Origin: Sipunculus nudus
Taxonomy: Eukaryota; Annelida; Sipuncula; Golfingiida; Sipunculidae
Assembly (NCBI GenBank): GCA_026874595.1
Contig: CM049310.1
Coordinates: 8,988,001 to 9,052,000 of the forward strand
Direction: 5' to 3'
DNA length: 64,000 nt
Shown piece by piece: positions 23,190 to 35,690 of the stretch (the first letter of the stretch is position 1; every line of letters begins with the position of its first letter). The translations under genes were made by a program, and so were the position numbers. Under the pieces are notes generated by a model. It had not been told where the DNA came from, ran no database searches, and saw nothing but the letters and a program-made list of their open reading frames with translations.

Positions 23190-25333
23190 GCTCAGTAAAG
23201 CCTCATGTATATCTGGAGAAACTTCAAACACGTCAATGTCCTTCCTAAGCACTGTGCACTTTTGCTTTTGAAGTTCTGAAAATATGCCTCTGATACATCC
23301 AACATATACATATGTTGTTTTCTTGTCCTCTTTGTAATATACATTGCTGGTCTTGGGTAGGAGCTCCAGGTAATTGCCAAAAACTACCTTTGCACCTTAG
23401 GAGAATCTGTTCATATATGCATCAGTTGTATCTTCCTCAGAAAAGTTGCAGGAGCTGTGGCAACCATAAGGTAGTATGGAGTGAGTTCTTCATGTGCTGC
23501 TATTACCACAATATCAGAACTGTCAACATTCTCACCCACCAGGCAGGCTGCTATATCCTCTACTTCTGGTTGCTCTTCTTCCTGTTCTACTTCCTCCTCT
23601 GCCTCAGAAAGCCTGTCCCGCCGTGTCAGCTGAGCAGTGTTTTTCTTATCTACCAGGGATGAGTTGCTGCATAAATGAAACTGTCCATCCAAGCATAGGG
23701 AACAGCAACAAGCAACTTCTCAGGTTAGGAATACTCCAGTTTTATTGCAGGAGAACACCTGGTGCAGGCTGCGGACTCCTTTGTGTGTTCTATACATTCC
23801 AGACACTGATCTATCAATGTCACCTGCCGGAATGTAAAAGAGTTTCCTCCTAGTCACCTTGTTTTGTCATGGCTACTTGCTGTTGCTGGCCGTGAATTTC
23901 TAATTTGTCCTTACAAAATTCAAACAGCTCCAAAGCTGATCATATAAAACGATCCTGGTGCACTACAGCCATTGAAGCATTGTGTTTAACAATGGCCCCA
24001 GCCCCATCAGCTCGGCCCTTTCCATAGGCAGTTTCCCACCAAGTGCGAACCACCTGTATACCATTATGATCAGCCTCATGATTACTTATATCTGACAGTG
24101 AATCTGTGCATTTGAACTGCACTGCTGTTCCATCACAGAACTCCAGAATCCTCCTCAACTTCAGCTCTTGTTCACCCTGCAAATAGTTCAGGAACAGTTT
24201 TCAGCAGCTTTGGAAGTATCACCTCTGTAGGTCTCAGCATTTCATATTTCCATTGGCCTAGAAGCTTCCCATGCTGCTTTTCAAACATTGTATAAGCTTC
24301 TGAGAAAGTAACCTCCATCATTCGTTTCGGAACTTCTGTGTACAGCTTTGGACCTACTTTGATCCTGACAACTTCCTTCTTCAGAGGTAACTCCCTTGAC
24401 ACAGCACTGTCATAGTAGTGTTCTCGTACAAGCTGGCATGTAGAATCAGGAAGTGCATCAGATTGAACCCTTCTGTTATATGTAACCCATTTGAATTCTC
24501 TAGGCCCAACAGCCTTCCTCTTTGACAGGTGTTTGCTTGTACTCTTCCTGTCCAGACCAATTGCTTTTGATACAAGGCTAAGCTTTCTTTTGGCTCCAGC
24601 TGCATTCACTGTCACCTTGAGAACACTTTTTGCTTTGATTGCATCATCATCCCGTCTTTCATGAAGCTCAGAAACAGCAGTCTTGACTCCTTCTAGAGCT
24701 AGCCTGTCTCCTTCGTCAGCTTATACATGGAGTTCTTTCAAATTCTTTTTGGTCCTTGGAGTGGAAGAGTGGAGTACACTGGCCAAAACATTTGCTTTTT
24801 GAGTAGGGCTCCTCATGGACGATAACACTTGGTGCACTTTTCTTCCTTTTTTCCTTGCACCTCTAGAGGTTGGGATTGTGGAAGTGCTAGTTGATGGAGC
24901 AGGGGACTGAGAGTTATCAGATGCTGCTTTTATTGTTTTATTGTTCCTCCACATCTTAACTTTTAGTGTGTTCTCCTGCCTTGTGGTTTCTGTCCTTTCA
25001 TCATTTGCCTTATCTTCAGCCCTTTGGACTTTTTTCGCTATGGCATCTTTATGTCGAACCCATCTTTTCTTTTATCCAGACATATAAGCTCGTTGCTTTT
25101 CATCTTCTCATCTTCTCCCTGAATTCTTCTGGATTTTCAGCCTTCTTTTTCTTTATCCAACATTTTACACGATCACATTCTGCTTGCCATTTTGCTGCTA
25201 ATTCAGCTTGGCCTAGCTCATTTTTTTCTCTTTCTCCCTTGCGTTTTTGACTTGCTGGCAACTGTTCTGGACGCCTCTCCTTCATGTTCTCTGCCAATAA
25301 TGCAATGGATACATCATCTTCTGAGTCTGACAT
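23190..25333 (-). pseudogene. Uncharacterised transposon-like protein, broken
   Basis: Five minus-strand frames read in order. The start is MSDSEDDVSIALLAENMKE (25333), then a lysine-rich helix and a serine-rich linker (24954-24721). Next is a conserved core at 24615-24172 (SKHLSKRKAV, REHYYDSAVSRELPLK, KRMMEVTFSEAYTMFEKQHG, LRPTEVILPKLLKTVPE). An acidic stretch (23692-23411) and a C-terminal part (23380-23192) follow. The pattern Y-D-x2-VSRELP followed by LRPxxV recurs in predicted proteins of marine invertebrates, as far as I remember, and behaves like mobile DNA. I cannot name its activity. Stops and frameshifts divide it. Confidence 0.5.
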
Positions 25334-25980
25334 AGTGGTTTGGGGTATTCAAGAATCTGAAAATGACCAAAACAAAAATATTTTGTACCGCGGAGTGCAT
25401 AAAAACAGGTACAGAAATGTGGCAAAAATGAAAATCAAGCTTTTCTTCAACTTTCATGGTCAAATAAAATAAAAATATGTACAGTATTAAACACTTTTCT
25501 GCTGTTTTTCCTTGCTACATGTTGCATCTATCAAGGTAAAACAGTCACTGGATTTTCAGTGTGGAAATTCAAGAGACATGGATATGTCAAAGTATTATCA
25601 AAACATACAATTTTATTTTAAAATATTGGCTTGTGAGTCATTTTTTCCCAGCCTGTAACAAAAAAAATTGCCCTCTGCTATCAATTTTGCCTGTTGAAAT
25701 TATTGAAAGTTTTAAATATTACCAAGATTTGCCAAAGAATATGTGAGGAGTAAAATAATTTTGAAAAATTTTGATGGTCAAAAACTGGCCACAGGCCTAT
25801 TTGCACATTTATGTTGACGTAATGGACAGACATATATTTCAGCCCAAGTCATCGCATATATAATAATAATCAGACATAGTTTTAATTTTCTTCTATGGTT
25901 TTGGGTCTGTAGAAATGAAAAAAATGAAAGATTTTAGTTCTGCTTTGCAAATAGTTGAAAATCTTATTGAAAAGGCTGAC
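25334..25980. other. AT-rich, no gene recognised
   Basis: No motif-bearing frame. The sequence ends directly at the SINE promoter. Confidence 0.5.
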
Positions 25981-25983
25981 ACC

Positions 25984-26349
25984 GGCTTCTGTGGCTCAGG
26001 GGTAGAGCGCAGGACTCAAAGCCAGGAGATCGTGAGTTCGAATCTCAGCCGAGGCGGCCCCAACCCAGGGTGAGCGCTCTGCAGGCTTAATGGGAAGGTC
26101 GTGCCCAACTGCCGTGTTTCACTCACAAACGAGTGCGCCTTTCGGGGGTCCTCGGTGGTATGATTACCAACCCAGGGCCCGCAGGTGCAGTAGTCACCGG
26201 GCCTGGTTATAAAATGAGAGGAAGTGTGTGATACTGCGCTGTCAAGTAGTCCGAAACCGGAATGGAAATCTGCAGATGTACATATACTTAGTTAAGCTGG
26301 CATTAAAAAAAAATGGAGGCGGTTACCTCCAACGAAAAAATATTTAAAA
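25984..26349 (+). mobile_element. tRNA-derived SINE
   Basis: The 5' head is tRNA-like, with A box TGGCTCAGGGG at 25992-26002 and B box GAGTTCGAATC at 26034-26044 at normal tRNA spacing. A weak acceptor pairing (GCTTC with GAGGC) remains. The body of about 250 bp is unrelated to tRNA. It ends in an A run, then GGAGG-CGGTTA-CCTCC (a small hairpin) and a second A-rich run. Transcription would be by RNA polymerase III from the internal promoter. Mobility would depend on a LINE, none of which is seen here. Confidence 0.85.
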
Positions 26350-28920
26350 AAAAAAAGATGCATATAAAAAGCACCTAAAGTCTTCCTGTTCTTCCTGAAC
26401 AGCATTTCAGAAGTTAAAAGGTTCAAATTCTACATTCCTTTTAGGTGTAAAGAAGCTGTTTAGCACTGCTTTGTCAGTATCATATACCGTTTCCTTCTTA
26501 GTTCTGTCAGGCTCAAGCTCTGTCAGTGTTTAAAAAATACTGTACAACTCCTCACCAACCATATGAAGCAACATGGCTCTTTGCCCAGCTGGTTTGTCAA
26601 TTGCTGCCATCTCCAAGTAATTATCAAACCTTTTATCCATCTCGGCCGCCTCTGACCAGCAGTGTTCATAGGTTCAATTATAAACAAAGGCATAGACTGC
26701 TCCGGAACAACCATTTTTCCACTGATGCACTCTGTAAATGAGACACAAGTCAAGAAAGTCTGCGACAATGCACAACTGGCCTATCATCGGCGATGTAAAA
26801 CAAACCGTTAACTCATGACAAATCCAACCCTTAAATGTCCACAAACAGAACGCTGACAAGCTAGTGTCAAAGGAACTAGTCCAAACATAATAATCCCATA
26901 TTTGTTGTCACTGTTGTTTTTCCCTGATTATAAGGTAATTAAAAAATTCTGCCCCCCCCCCCCCACTGATTTCTGAAAAAAAGTGCCTGAGAACCATAAC
27001 TTTTTTTTTTGGCCCAAAGGCAAGGAATTTAATGGTATTTACATAATTTTACAAGATTTGGTGGACAGGGGGCAGTTAACCCCTTCAGAGAAAAATTACC
27101 AGTTTTACATTGCTTTCAGTCTTGAATATATATGTGTAGTAAGGCCGATGCGGTGGCCAATGAATTCACAAGTATGGTGTAAGGAGACAAGTTTATTGTA
27201 ACTTGATTGCTCTGCTCATACACAGCAGCACATGTTTACATAGACATAAACATAAAGCAAAAACGGTGGTTGGTCCAACTGTTGCACTGACACCTGCAAC
27301 AAATAAAATATTGGTAAGACAGTCTGCTTATTTGTTACTGTAAACCCTTGACAAATATATCTTATATGGTATTATTAAGAGAAAGAATATTTAGCATCAC
27401 ACAGACAAACAGCCTGAAATATTCCAATTTGACTTGAAAAGAAGTTAAAAAAATATTTAATTTTAATTTAACAAGTGATGGTTACTACAGACTCATTAAT
27501 ACAGATACTTTATATGTATTTCCTGGTGCCTGACTGACGAAATTTGACACAAGTAGATACTAGAATACATTTTAACAAACTCTTGTTATAACATGCATAG
27601 AAAAAAACAGTACACAGTCGTCTATACAATGTAAACAAAAACACCTGTCACCTGAAGTAACATAACATTTCAGTACCATAATATGAAATGTAATATTAGC
27701 CTGTACTCGTAATCTGTACTAAGAGAAACAAAATAAAATCTATCCAGTCACTCACAGCAATAAACGTAAATACAACTGTCCATTACGAATGAAAACAGCT
27801 GTTTACAACGTTGGATACAACGGACTAGCCAAATATTTAAAGTTGATGTGACCAGCCTGACCTATGACCTGAATCTACGTCATATAAAATGGCGGGGCAA
27901 AATGATTGGTTTCTGGAAGGTTCCAACTTCTAAACGAGCTTATATCTTACGAAATATTGAATGACAACCATCGAAAGCACTGTCAAAGTTACATTCGAAG
28001 CATAAAGAATTAAGATACGTATAGCATTTACCTGGTATTCCAGTGATTTCTCTGCAATATCAAATTTCAAGTCGGAGAATCCCCGGCAACCCAAAAACTG
28101 ACATGGAACCGAGAGAAAGACGAGTGACGTAGCAGTCACGTGACTATAACTAACTCGTTTGGCGATAGTTGGCACCACTGTCAAACGAAATTTCCGTAAC
28201 TAACGTAACTCGTACATAAGACTATCCCTTTCGTAACAAACTTGACTCATACACTGGATGACTCCATCACATATGTGAGCTACTGTAGCTTAACCAGAGG
28301 ATCATTGCAACTTTGGTACAGTGATGATGATGGTCTAGAACATAAATAATGCTCTTTTTTTTAAAATTGGTGTAACAATTGAAATAAAGTATGCATCAGG
28401 CTTCTACTCTTGGAGATTCATCTACTCAGTTTTGAACACAGATAAAAGCAAAAAGTGTCAAACATTGACCAAACTTGCAAAGCTGCAGAGGATATCATTC
28501 ATTTGTTGAAATTCCTATCAAATGTAAATCTGGATCAAGATGTTATCCCTGTATTTCCTTGGCCATCTTGGCTAAGCCAGGAAATGACTGGCAAACATTC
28601 TTGGAGTTGGAAAGAGTGAAGATGTGGTGTACTCTAAATGACAACAAGGATCAGCTCTGTATCTCTGCAATAAGGAAAATTAGAGTAAAGTCTATGGAAA
28701 ATGCAAAGAGACACAATATTTTAAAGACATTGGCTTTTCCAACAATTGTGATAATTTGCAATGGTCAAATTACTTCTGCACTCAGACACTGAGACCCCCT
28801 CTGAGTGGCCGAATACCTCTTGAAGCTGAGGCAGTGACAACCTTGTCCAGGAAGCATGTGGCTCAGACATTCTCTGACATGTGAATACATTTAATATTTA
28901 GATACATTAGATTCAACATC
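26350..28920. other. No gene recognised; possible host sequence
   Basis: No repeat ends and no protein motifs. The part at 27780-28200 is less AT-rich and contains an 84-codon minus-strand frame (28184-27930) with two hydrophobic stretches. I have no evidence that it is expressed. A poly-C tract lies at about 26952-26966. Confidence 0.35.
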
Positions 28921-28929
28921 TGAATTTTC

Positions 28930-30340
28930 ATTGCAATAAACTGAAGTTTATTGTGCCCTTACAAGTGCCCTTTCTGCTATAACAAGTACCATTAATTTTA
29001 TGTCCCTGGAAGAACAACTGTTAATTCTTTCAACTACTGCCATTTTATCTGATCTAAAAAGAATTTTGTGATTAGCCCACAGATGGCCCCAAATTTCTGT
29101 AGCTAGCACAATGGGGAACAATTCCAAAATAGCAATATTTTTACATTTCCAGTGTTGTGGCCAGTGGCCAACAAACCACATTGATCCAAACACAGCCACA
29201 AAACCAGTAGTTTGAGCGGCGTCAGTGAACAGTTGGAGTGTCGAGGTAGTGATCCAGTCTTGAAAAAGCATCAGTGATTTTCCATGGTAAGAGCATAGAA
29301 ACCTCTTCCATGCTAACAAATCAAGCTGGACCTCTCTTGTAATCCTACTTAGGAAATGGGGTCTAGGGTTGTTTTTTTCTGAAGTAATGAGTCAACGTGT
29401 AAAGGCCCGACCTGGTATGAGAGCTAAGCAAGCAAAGTTAATTAAACCTAGCAATGATTGGAGGTCCTGGACAGTGACTTTCCTAGAATCAATAGCCTTA
29501 TCAAGTGCATTTTGTAGCTTTTCAAGTTTATTTGCGGAAGGTGAAGCTCCCATTTGAGAGTGTCCACCTCAATACCAAAAAGTGTTGGACAAGTTGTTGT
29601 TCTACAGTTTTGTTTTCTTTAACTTGGAGATTGAATTGAGCAGCTAATGAAAGGAATGAATTGTGTGATTTTTTGCAGGTATCAAATTGGGAAGGACCAA
29701 AAAACATGAAGTCGTCTAAAATATGAGCTTGGCAGGGAACCTGGAATTTATGTTCAAGAATCCAATGCAAGGCAGTACTAAATTTCTCAAAAATTTGACA
29801 CAAAGATGAGCAGCCCATTGGGAGGCACTTGTCGTAGAAATATTGATCTAGGACTTTGAACACCAGCAAATCAAAATCTGAAGGATGTACAGGGATCTGT
29901 CAGAATGCATCTTCAATAACAGCTTTTTGCTACCAAGGCCCCTTTACCAAGAAACTGAATTATTTGAATAGCGTCGTCTAGTGTTTGATAATGTACAGCT
30001 AAAAATTCTTTACTTTTCCTTCATTGACAAAAAAACCCTCTGGGGCAGATAAATTATGAATAAGCCGGAAGGTGTTGTCTTTTTTTTAGAAATCAGGCCG
30101 AGAGGAGAAATGACAAAGTCATCCAATGGCGGGGAATGAAATGGCCCAGCAATACGTTTTTTTTTTCAATTTCTTTCTGAATTTTTGGCCTAGCATGATC
30201 AAGGTTGTCTAATAAGGATTTATGATTTTGACATGGTTAAGCACTAGGCGTACCAGAGAACTGAATAGCAAAACCTTGATGGAAGCCTTCTATTTAAAAG
30301 GAGCGCTTAGAAGAATCATACCCTTGAAGAAATCTGTCTA
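28930..30340 (-). pseudogene. DIRS/Ngaro-type reverse transcriptase and RNase H
   Basis: The RT begins near 30090 with KKDNTFRLIHNLS and APEGFFVNEG. It continues with YFYDKCLPMGCSSLCQIFEK and the catalytic ILDDFMFFG (29869-29528). RNase H follows at 29319-28948 with LFTDAA, ILELFPIVLA and FRSDKMAVV, supplying Asp-Glu-Asp. The RSDK replaces the usual SDN. This LPMGCSS...DDF and LELFPI layout is typical of DIRS/Ngaro elements and not of Gypsy. No tyrosine recombinase was found, so the element is cut off after RNase H. Several frameshifts occur, one at an A8 run near 30090. Confidence 0.8.
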
Positions 30341-30349
30341 GGCTATTTC

Positions 30350-31823
30350 CTAGAATTGGAGTTGGTAGTTGGGGGGGGGGGGGGGTTCTGGGGCTATCTG
30401 TGACTTCGATGGGCCTTGAGGAAGCGGACCCTCTGGCTGCGGGGGCTTTATTTGGGCTGGACTTTGACTTGTTAAGCTGACATCATGATAATGAGTGATC
30501 CATCTGTCTGTGCAAGGTCTGCAAACAGATGGGGCAGTTGTGTATGAACCAGCATTGCGAATTGTTGCAAGTTCCCTCTGAGTGGTATGTATAACAGTAT
30601 ACATTAGGAATTTTGAAAGAGGACCTTCCATGAAAGGGCTGGTGGTTTGGGGGCAATTCCTACTTCTTTTGCTTAAACAATAAGGCTGGCAACTATTCCC
30701 CCCAAGGAAACCCTTCATGCAAAGCTGTATGGGCCCTATAGTGCGAGTCATAAAACTGCCATGCGTCAGTCCTGGGGTACTTGTGGTACTTGGTAAAGAT
30801 GCTTGCAAAGAGCTGCGGCTTCTGATGGGACAGCACATGATCTTACATAAGCAAAATGTAAATATGCTTTTAACCACAGATCAAATGTGGGGATAGTGGG
30901 TAAATGTGAAGACTCTGAGGTGTCTTTCCTGGGTCTAGGGCGCTCTGTCGAGAAACTCAGCAAGGTCCACGTAATTGCGGCTTAAGGCCTTCTTTTTCAC
31001 GTCTAGCACTAGGGGTGCTGTTATCTGTTCATAGGAGTCTGGTAGTGGTTGAGGAGATGGATGTGGGTGTACAGGGGCTGCTGACCTACCTAGCAATAAA
31101 CTGACAGAATGTGTGCTGGCAGTGGTGTGGAGATTCCCCGCATTCACACTTGGGGCCATTGGTGCTGGAGCAGCGTTCGGGACTGTGTGCACTGATGATC
31201 TTAGTGATGCACTTGGATGGTTGAATTGTGTAGGAGGCTGCAGACTGGTGCCCTGCTCATTCTGTCTGTTGACAGCGTGCATGGAAAGGTCCATGGGTGC
31301 TGATGAAGTAGCTGTTTGAACCTCGTGTTGTGAAGCAGCCAATCTTTGGTCTATCAGAACGTTTACAAATTCTACCATAGCTTGGCTAATATGGTTCTGA
31401 GAAGACGGGCCAGGTTGAAGCAAGCACGCTATGTGAAGCCGGTGTTCCTGTTGATGAAATGTTGATCAGTTGATTTTGCGCATGTGGGCCCAGAGGTGGC
31501 GTACTGTATGTGCTGGTGAAGCGAAATTTACCCAACGCCTAGGGGTTGGCGGTGTTGATGGAGGGGCCATTGCAGATGAGTGGGTTGCTTGGCACATCGG
31601 CGAGGTTTCTGGCACTGCTGACTAAATTCCAGAGCCGTTGGTTGTGGATGGTGGTTAGTGGATGCAACTTGGAGTAGAAGGGACCAGGTGTGGTCTGGTC
31701 ATCATTAGTTAGCTCCGTTATATAGTCATCCAGGGCTGGTGGTACCCTCCGATGTCTGGCTGAGGCACGGGTGACTGCTGGAGAGGTGCTGGCCAAATGA
31801 CCTTGCCCACGTGTTCGTGGCAT
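30350..31823 (-). pseudogene. DIRS/Ngaro-type gag-like ORF
   Basis: Read on the minus strand, this is the upstream partner of the RT. It has an N-terminal MPRTRGQGHLAST segment (31823-31539), a proline/serine-rich part (31423-30935) ending ALSRNYVDLAEFLDRAP, then FDLWLKAYLHFAY (30963-30766). A C-x8-C-x5-C-x4-H zinc-binding cluster (CYTYHSEGTCNNSQCWFIH then NCPICLQTLH) lies at about 30600-30500, followed by a proline tail. It is a nucleic-acid-binding coat-like protein by analogy with related elements. Frames shift at least three times. The same cluster type recurs at 63.7 kb. Confidence 0.7.
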
Positions 31824-31851
31824 CTGAAAATCATATTCACACAGCAGCAGT

Positions 31852-32105
31852 GCTTATTAGCGAACCTGTGAGCTTATGCGATGGTGCAGCGTCGTCCGTC
31901 GTGCATCATATGTTGTGCGTCGTCTGTACGTTAACCATAGCTATCTCAAAAACAGCAGGAGCTAGCATCACCAAATATTTTGCAAATAATCAGTCATTCA
32001 AAAAACTATATCGGATTTTGTTTATTTTTTTATAACTTTATTTTCTTAGATTTCAGAGGGAAAAAACTAAAAAAGCTTTAAAAATCTTCTTCTCCGAAAC
32101 TGTCC
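31852..32105 (+). repeat. Family D repeat, copy 2
   Basis: Matches 21483-21715 over about 230 bp and carries a GTCGTCCGTCGTGC stretch at its start. No inverted ends are visible, so the type of element is unknown. Confidence 0.7.
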
Positions 32106-32671
32106 AGCCAAATTGTCCAATATTTCACAGAAATGATCCCTGGAACAATTTTTCTCAAGTTTGTTTGAATCGTTCCAGTTCGGAGATTTTTGGCTGAGTT
32201 AGTTCACTGTTACCTAGGAGGCTGCCTGCCCCTGAATGACCTACGATGGGCTCTGGCGTGCTGTACCTGTCACTAGCTAGGGAAGACATACCAGGGGTTA
32301 ATGATATTAACAGACCGACTGACACCCTACTGACTGTATCTTATCGGGCCCCAATTGCCTCTGGTGATCAGTTCCCATTTAACAGAGTCAAATGGTTAAC
32401 GTTATTACTTGTGCCCTTTCTCCTATAATATTCCTGTGCCAGACACTGAGCTGATGGCTTTGAAACAAGGTTGTTCTAAGTGTGGGATCTCCAGGGAAAG
32501 GTGTGGGCTTCTCCATTCTCTACACTGAATAACTCTCCTTCAAAAAGTCACCTTAAGCAGGCCTGGCACATTCAAGCATTTCTTTGACGACTGTAATGGA
32601 ACAGCTGTCCATGTGGATAATGCTGTGCTCTATCTGTGCCACAGCCTGCAGTTATTAAAAGTAAACAACAG
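32106..32671. other. No feature recognised
   Basis: Mixed-composition DNA without repeat landmarks or protein motifs. It ends at the T run of the next family A copy. Confidence 0.5.
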
Positions 32672-34922
32672 ATTTTTAGCTCAGCTGACTATAAGTCATC
32701 TGAGCTATAGTCGTGGTCCATTGTCCATCGTCCGTCCGTCTGTCCGTCCGTCCGTCCGTAGAAGTGACACGTTTTGAAACTGTAAGACCTAGGAATCCAA
32801 AATTTGGCATAATGTTAGATGTCCCCAAGATCTCCTACCAAGCCGAAAACAGGGTCTTTGTGACTTAGTTCCTTTGAGAAATTAAGGAAAACCTCAATTT
32901 TTTATTAAAAACCTATTTTCACACTTCAGGACTGCCTAATATCAAAACCACTCATCTGTTTTTCCTCATATTTACCATAAATAATCCTCTATATAGTTGC
33001 TATGTACATGCCAGAAATTAGGTCTGTATTATATAATTTAAAAAATTATGGGCCCAAACATAATGCATTTTGTAAATAATTAGGAAAGAAATTTGATCAC
33101 TTAACACAAAATTGTTAAAGCTAAGCACTTTTTTTCCAGTAATATTACTTTTATTAATCAAAATTAAATTGTATACCCAAAATTAGATCAAAATCTTTAA
33201 AAATTTTTTTAAAATATTAGCAAAAATAAAAAATTGGTACCTTAAATTTTGCCCAACTTTGACCATGGCACTTTTTTTCCTGTAACTGCTGTGGATTTAA
33301 TTTTCAAAGCATGTTTTTTTTACCATTTCAACTGTTAACACCAAAAATTTGAAACCAGTTGATCAGAAACTGTAGATTTTATTCAAGTTTTCAAGCACCA
33401 TGTCACATATTGTTTACATCAAGCTAGTATTATGCAGTTTGCTAGAGCTCAGCTCCCCAGCTTCAGCTCTTAAGTTCCTTGAATTTGGCATACAGTTAGA
33501 TGTCTCCAAAATCCCCTACCATGCCAAGAATTTGGTCACTAGGACTTAATTCCTTTGAGATATTAATTAAAAACTTCATTTTTCCATTTAAAATCCATTG
33601 TTACACTTTAAGACTGCCTAATATCAAAACCACCGATCTGACTTTGATCATATATATTGTTCTATACATTTGCTATGCACATGCCAGAAATGATGTCAGT
33701 ATTGCGTAATTTTTTTAAGTTATGGGCCCAAACATAATGCACTTTTTAAAAAATCAAGAAATATATTTACCCACCTAAGATGAGAATTGCTGAAGCTGGA
33801 GACTTTTTTTTAGGAAAAAACTTTATTTAAACAAGATTCAATTGTTTACCCAAAATTAGATCTGAATTTTGCCAATTTTTCAAGTTATTAGCATAAATGA
33901 AAATTCAATACCTTAAATTTTGTCAAACTTTGGCAATGGCATGTTTTTTCCCTGTAAGCACTGTTGATTTAATTTCACAGCATATATACATAAGGATTTA
34001 AATTTTTTTAAATCTGAAATTTCAACGGAATTGATTGAAAAGAGTAGCTTTTATTCAAGTTTTCATACACCATGTCAAGTGTTGTTTACATCTAGCCCAC
34101 CTAGTAGTACAGCCTTCACTTGCATTATGTAACCCACCCCAGGCACCTTGCCTTGGCTCAGCTTGGCCACTTCTAGCAGGCTTCCCCTCTGCCCTGCACA
34201 CCCCCCCCCCCCCAGATGGTGCATTAACTAGATGAATGTTATAATTTTCTGTATTTCATTTTATTCTTGGCTATGCAATGCTACATTTTAGATTTTGTAT
34301 TTACCACCAGGGTTACAATGAATAAAGTGCACATTTATTGCTATGAAAGTGGGGATGTTCATCGGATAAGTAATTCCTTACTTGAGAAGAGTAAAAACTT
34401 CACCAGGTGTGAAATTGACTATTAATTCTAGTAATAAATTATAGCTGAGATTGTAATTAGCATAATGATATTGCTTGTCCCTCATTCAACCAACAGTGTG
34501 TATACTTTATTTAAAAAGATGTTTTTATTTTACCAAATTAACTGAATCTTTTATTTTATTTCGGTGAATTAGATTTAGCATGTACTGAAAACTCCAATGT
34601 GCAAACCTTTTTAATAGTGATTCAAGGAATAATCTTGTAGATGCCATGTTGTGGCATTATTTTCTTTTAAATTCAGTTTAAACATTTGTGATTTAAAAAT
34701 AATAAAAATATATGTGTATGCATAATATGACCCAATATGAGCTACACTCTGGATATATAATGATTACAACTTAGAATTCTAATATTTTAACTTATATTTT
34801 CAGTGTTTTTTAATACAAATTTATAAAACTTGTAAATTAAAAAAATTAATCAGGTAAAAACTATTTTAATTGAAAAAATGGATATGCTTAAATAATAGGC
34901 TTATTTATAAACCTAAATAAAG
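32672..34922 (+). mobile_element. Family A element lacking its tail
   Basis: Hairpin at 32678-32706 and GTCC tract at about 32728-32758. Two internal units start near 32815 and 33497. The downstream block shared with 52.1-53.1 kb follows (poly-C before AGATGGTGCA, TGCCATGTTGTGGCATT and the AATAAAGGT end). Similarity stops at about 34922, where the tail is missing. Confidence 0.75.
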
Positions 34923-35345
34923 GTGTGGGATGTCAGTGTGCACAGTGTGAAAATCCCACCACAGAGGACAGCTCAGAGGATAAATTCTCTGTTGAACTTT
35001 GTTGCTCTGCTTCCATCAGCTGTGCAGCCCTGCTACAAAGTGTGTAAGATGCTTTCATACATTATTTTATTAACATCATTTTTTGTATCATGTCCAGTTA
35101 TGTATCACATGATTTGAAAGAGTAAAACCTGCTCCCACGCTTATTGTAAATTTTAGTTTAGGTATTTAGATTACTCATGGATGCATCTGGTACCTTTATA
35201 AACATATAATTTTAAAATCAACACCATCCTGTGGTCCAAGGAAAAGCCTGAATGCACTTGTTGCAGCGGTGTTGATCATTTTGCTCATACAATCATCTGT
35301 CTTATTAATGGTTGCCTTGTGTTATGTATGTCTGAAAGATATTTT
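34923..35345. other. No feature recognised
   Basis: Flank between the truncated repeat and the minisatellite. Only short chance frames. Confidence 0.5.
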
Positions 35346-35690
35346 ATAACTTATCACAATAGTTGCCTTGTACTATGATGGTCACATTTTCTGTATTTAT
35401 CATAATAGTTTCCTTTTACTGTAATGGTCAAGAGGTTTCATCATTTATCATAATAGTTGCCTTTTCCTGTGATGGCCAAGAGGTTTCATCATTTATCATA
35501 ATAGTTGCCTTTTCCTTTGATGGTCACATTTTCATCATTTATAATGGTTGCCTTTTACTGTGATGGTCAAGAGGTTTTATCATTAATAATAATAGTTGCC
35601 GTTTCCTGTGAGGGTCAAGAGGTTTCATCATTTATCATAATGTTTGCCTTGTTTAGTGAAGGTTAAGAGGTTTGATTGCATTACATAAAT
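35346..35690 (+). repeat. 48-bp minisatellite
   Basis: About six to seven imperfect units. The best pair is exactly 48 bp (TTTATCATAATAGTTGCC, then TTTTCCTGTGATGG, CAAGAGGTTTCATCA). Since 48 is divisible by three, the plus-strand frame shows a 16-residue repeat of type FIIIVAFSCDGQEVSS. The reading is a by-product of the repeat. Confidence 0.85.

Noticed and set aside
25984-26056. Functional tRNA gene
   Set aside because: A and B boxes are good, but the anticodon arm does not pair properly, the acceptor stem is weak and a SINE body follows directly.
27930-28184. First exon of a host gene
   Set aside because: Hydrophobic stretches alone are weak evidence. I found no convincing donor with a continuing exon.
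28475-28792. 105-codon plus-strand ORF as a tyrosine recombinase for the neighbouring retroelement
   Set aside because: It is on the opposite strand and shows none of the R-H-x-R-Y residues in order.
35363-35563. 66-codon protein with a 16-residue repeat
   Set aside because: It is a translation of the 48-bp minisatellite and has no start context or flanking coding sequence.
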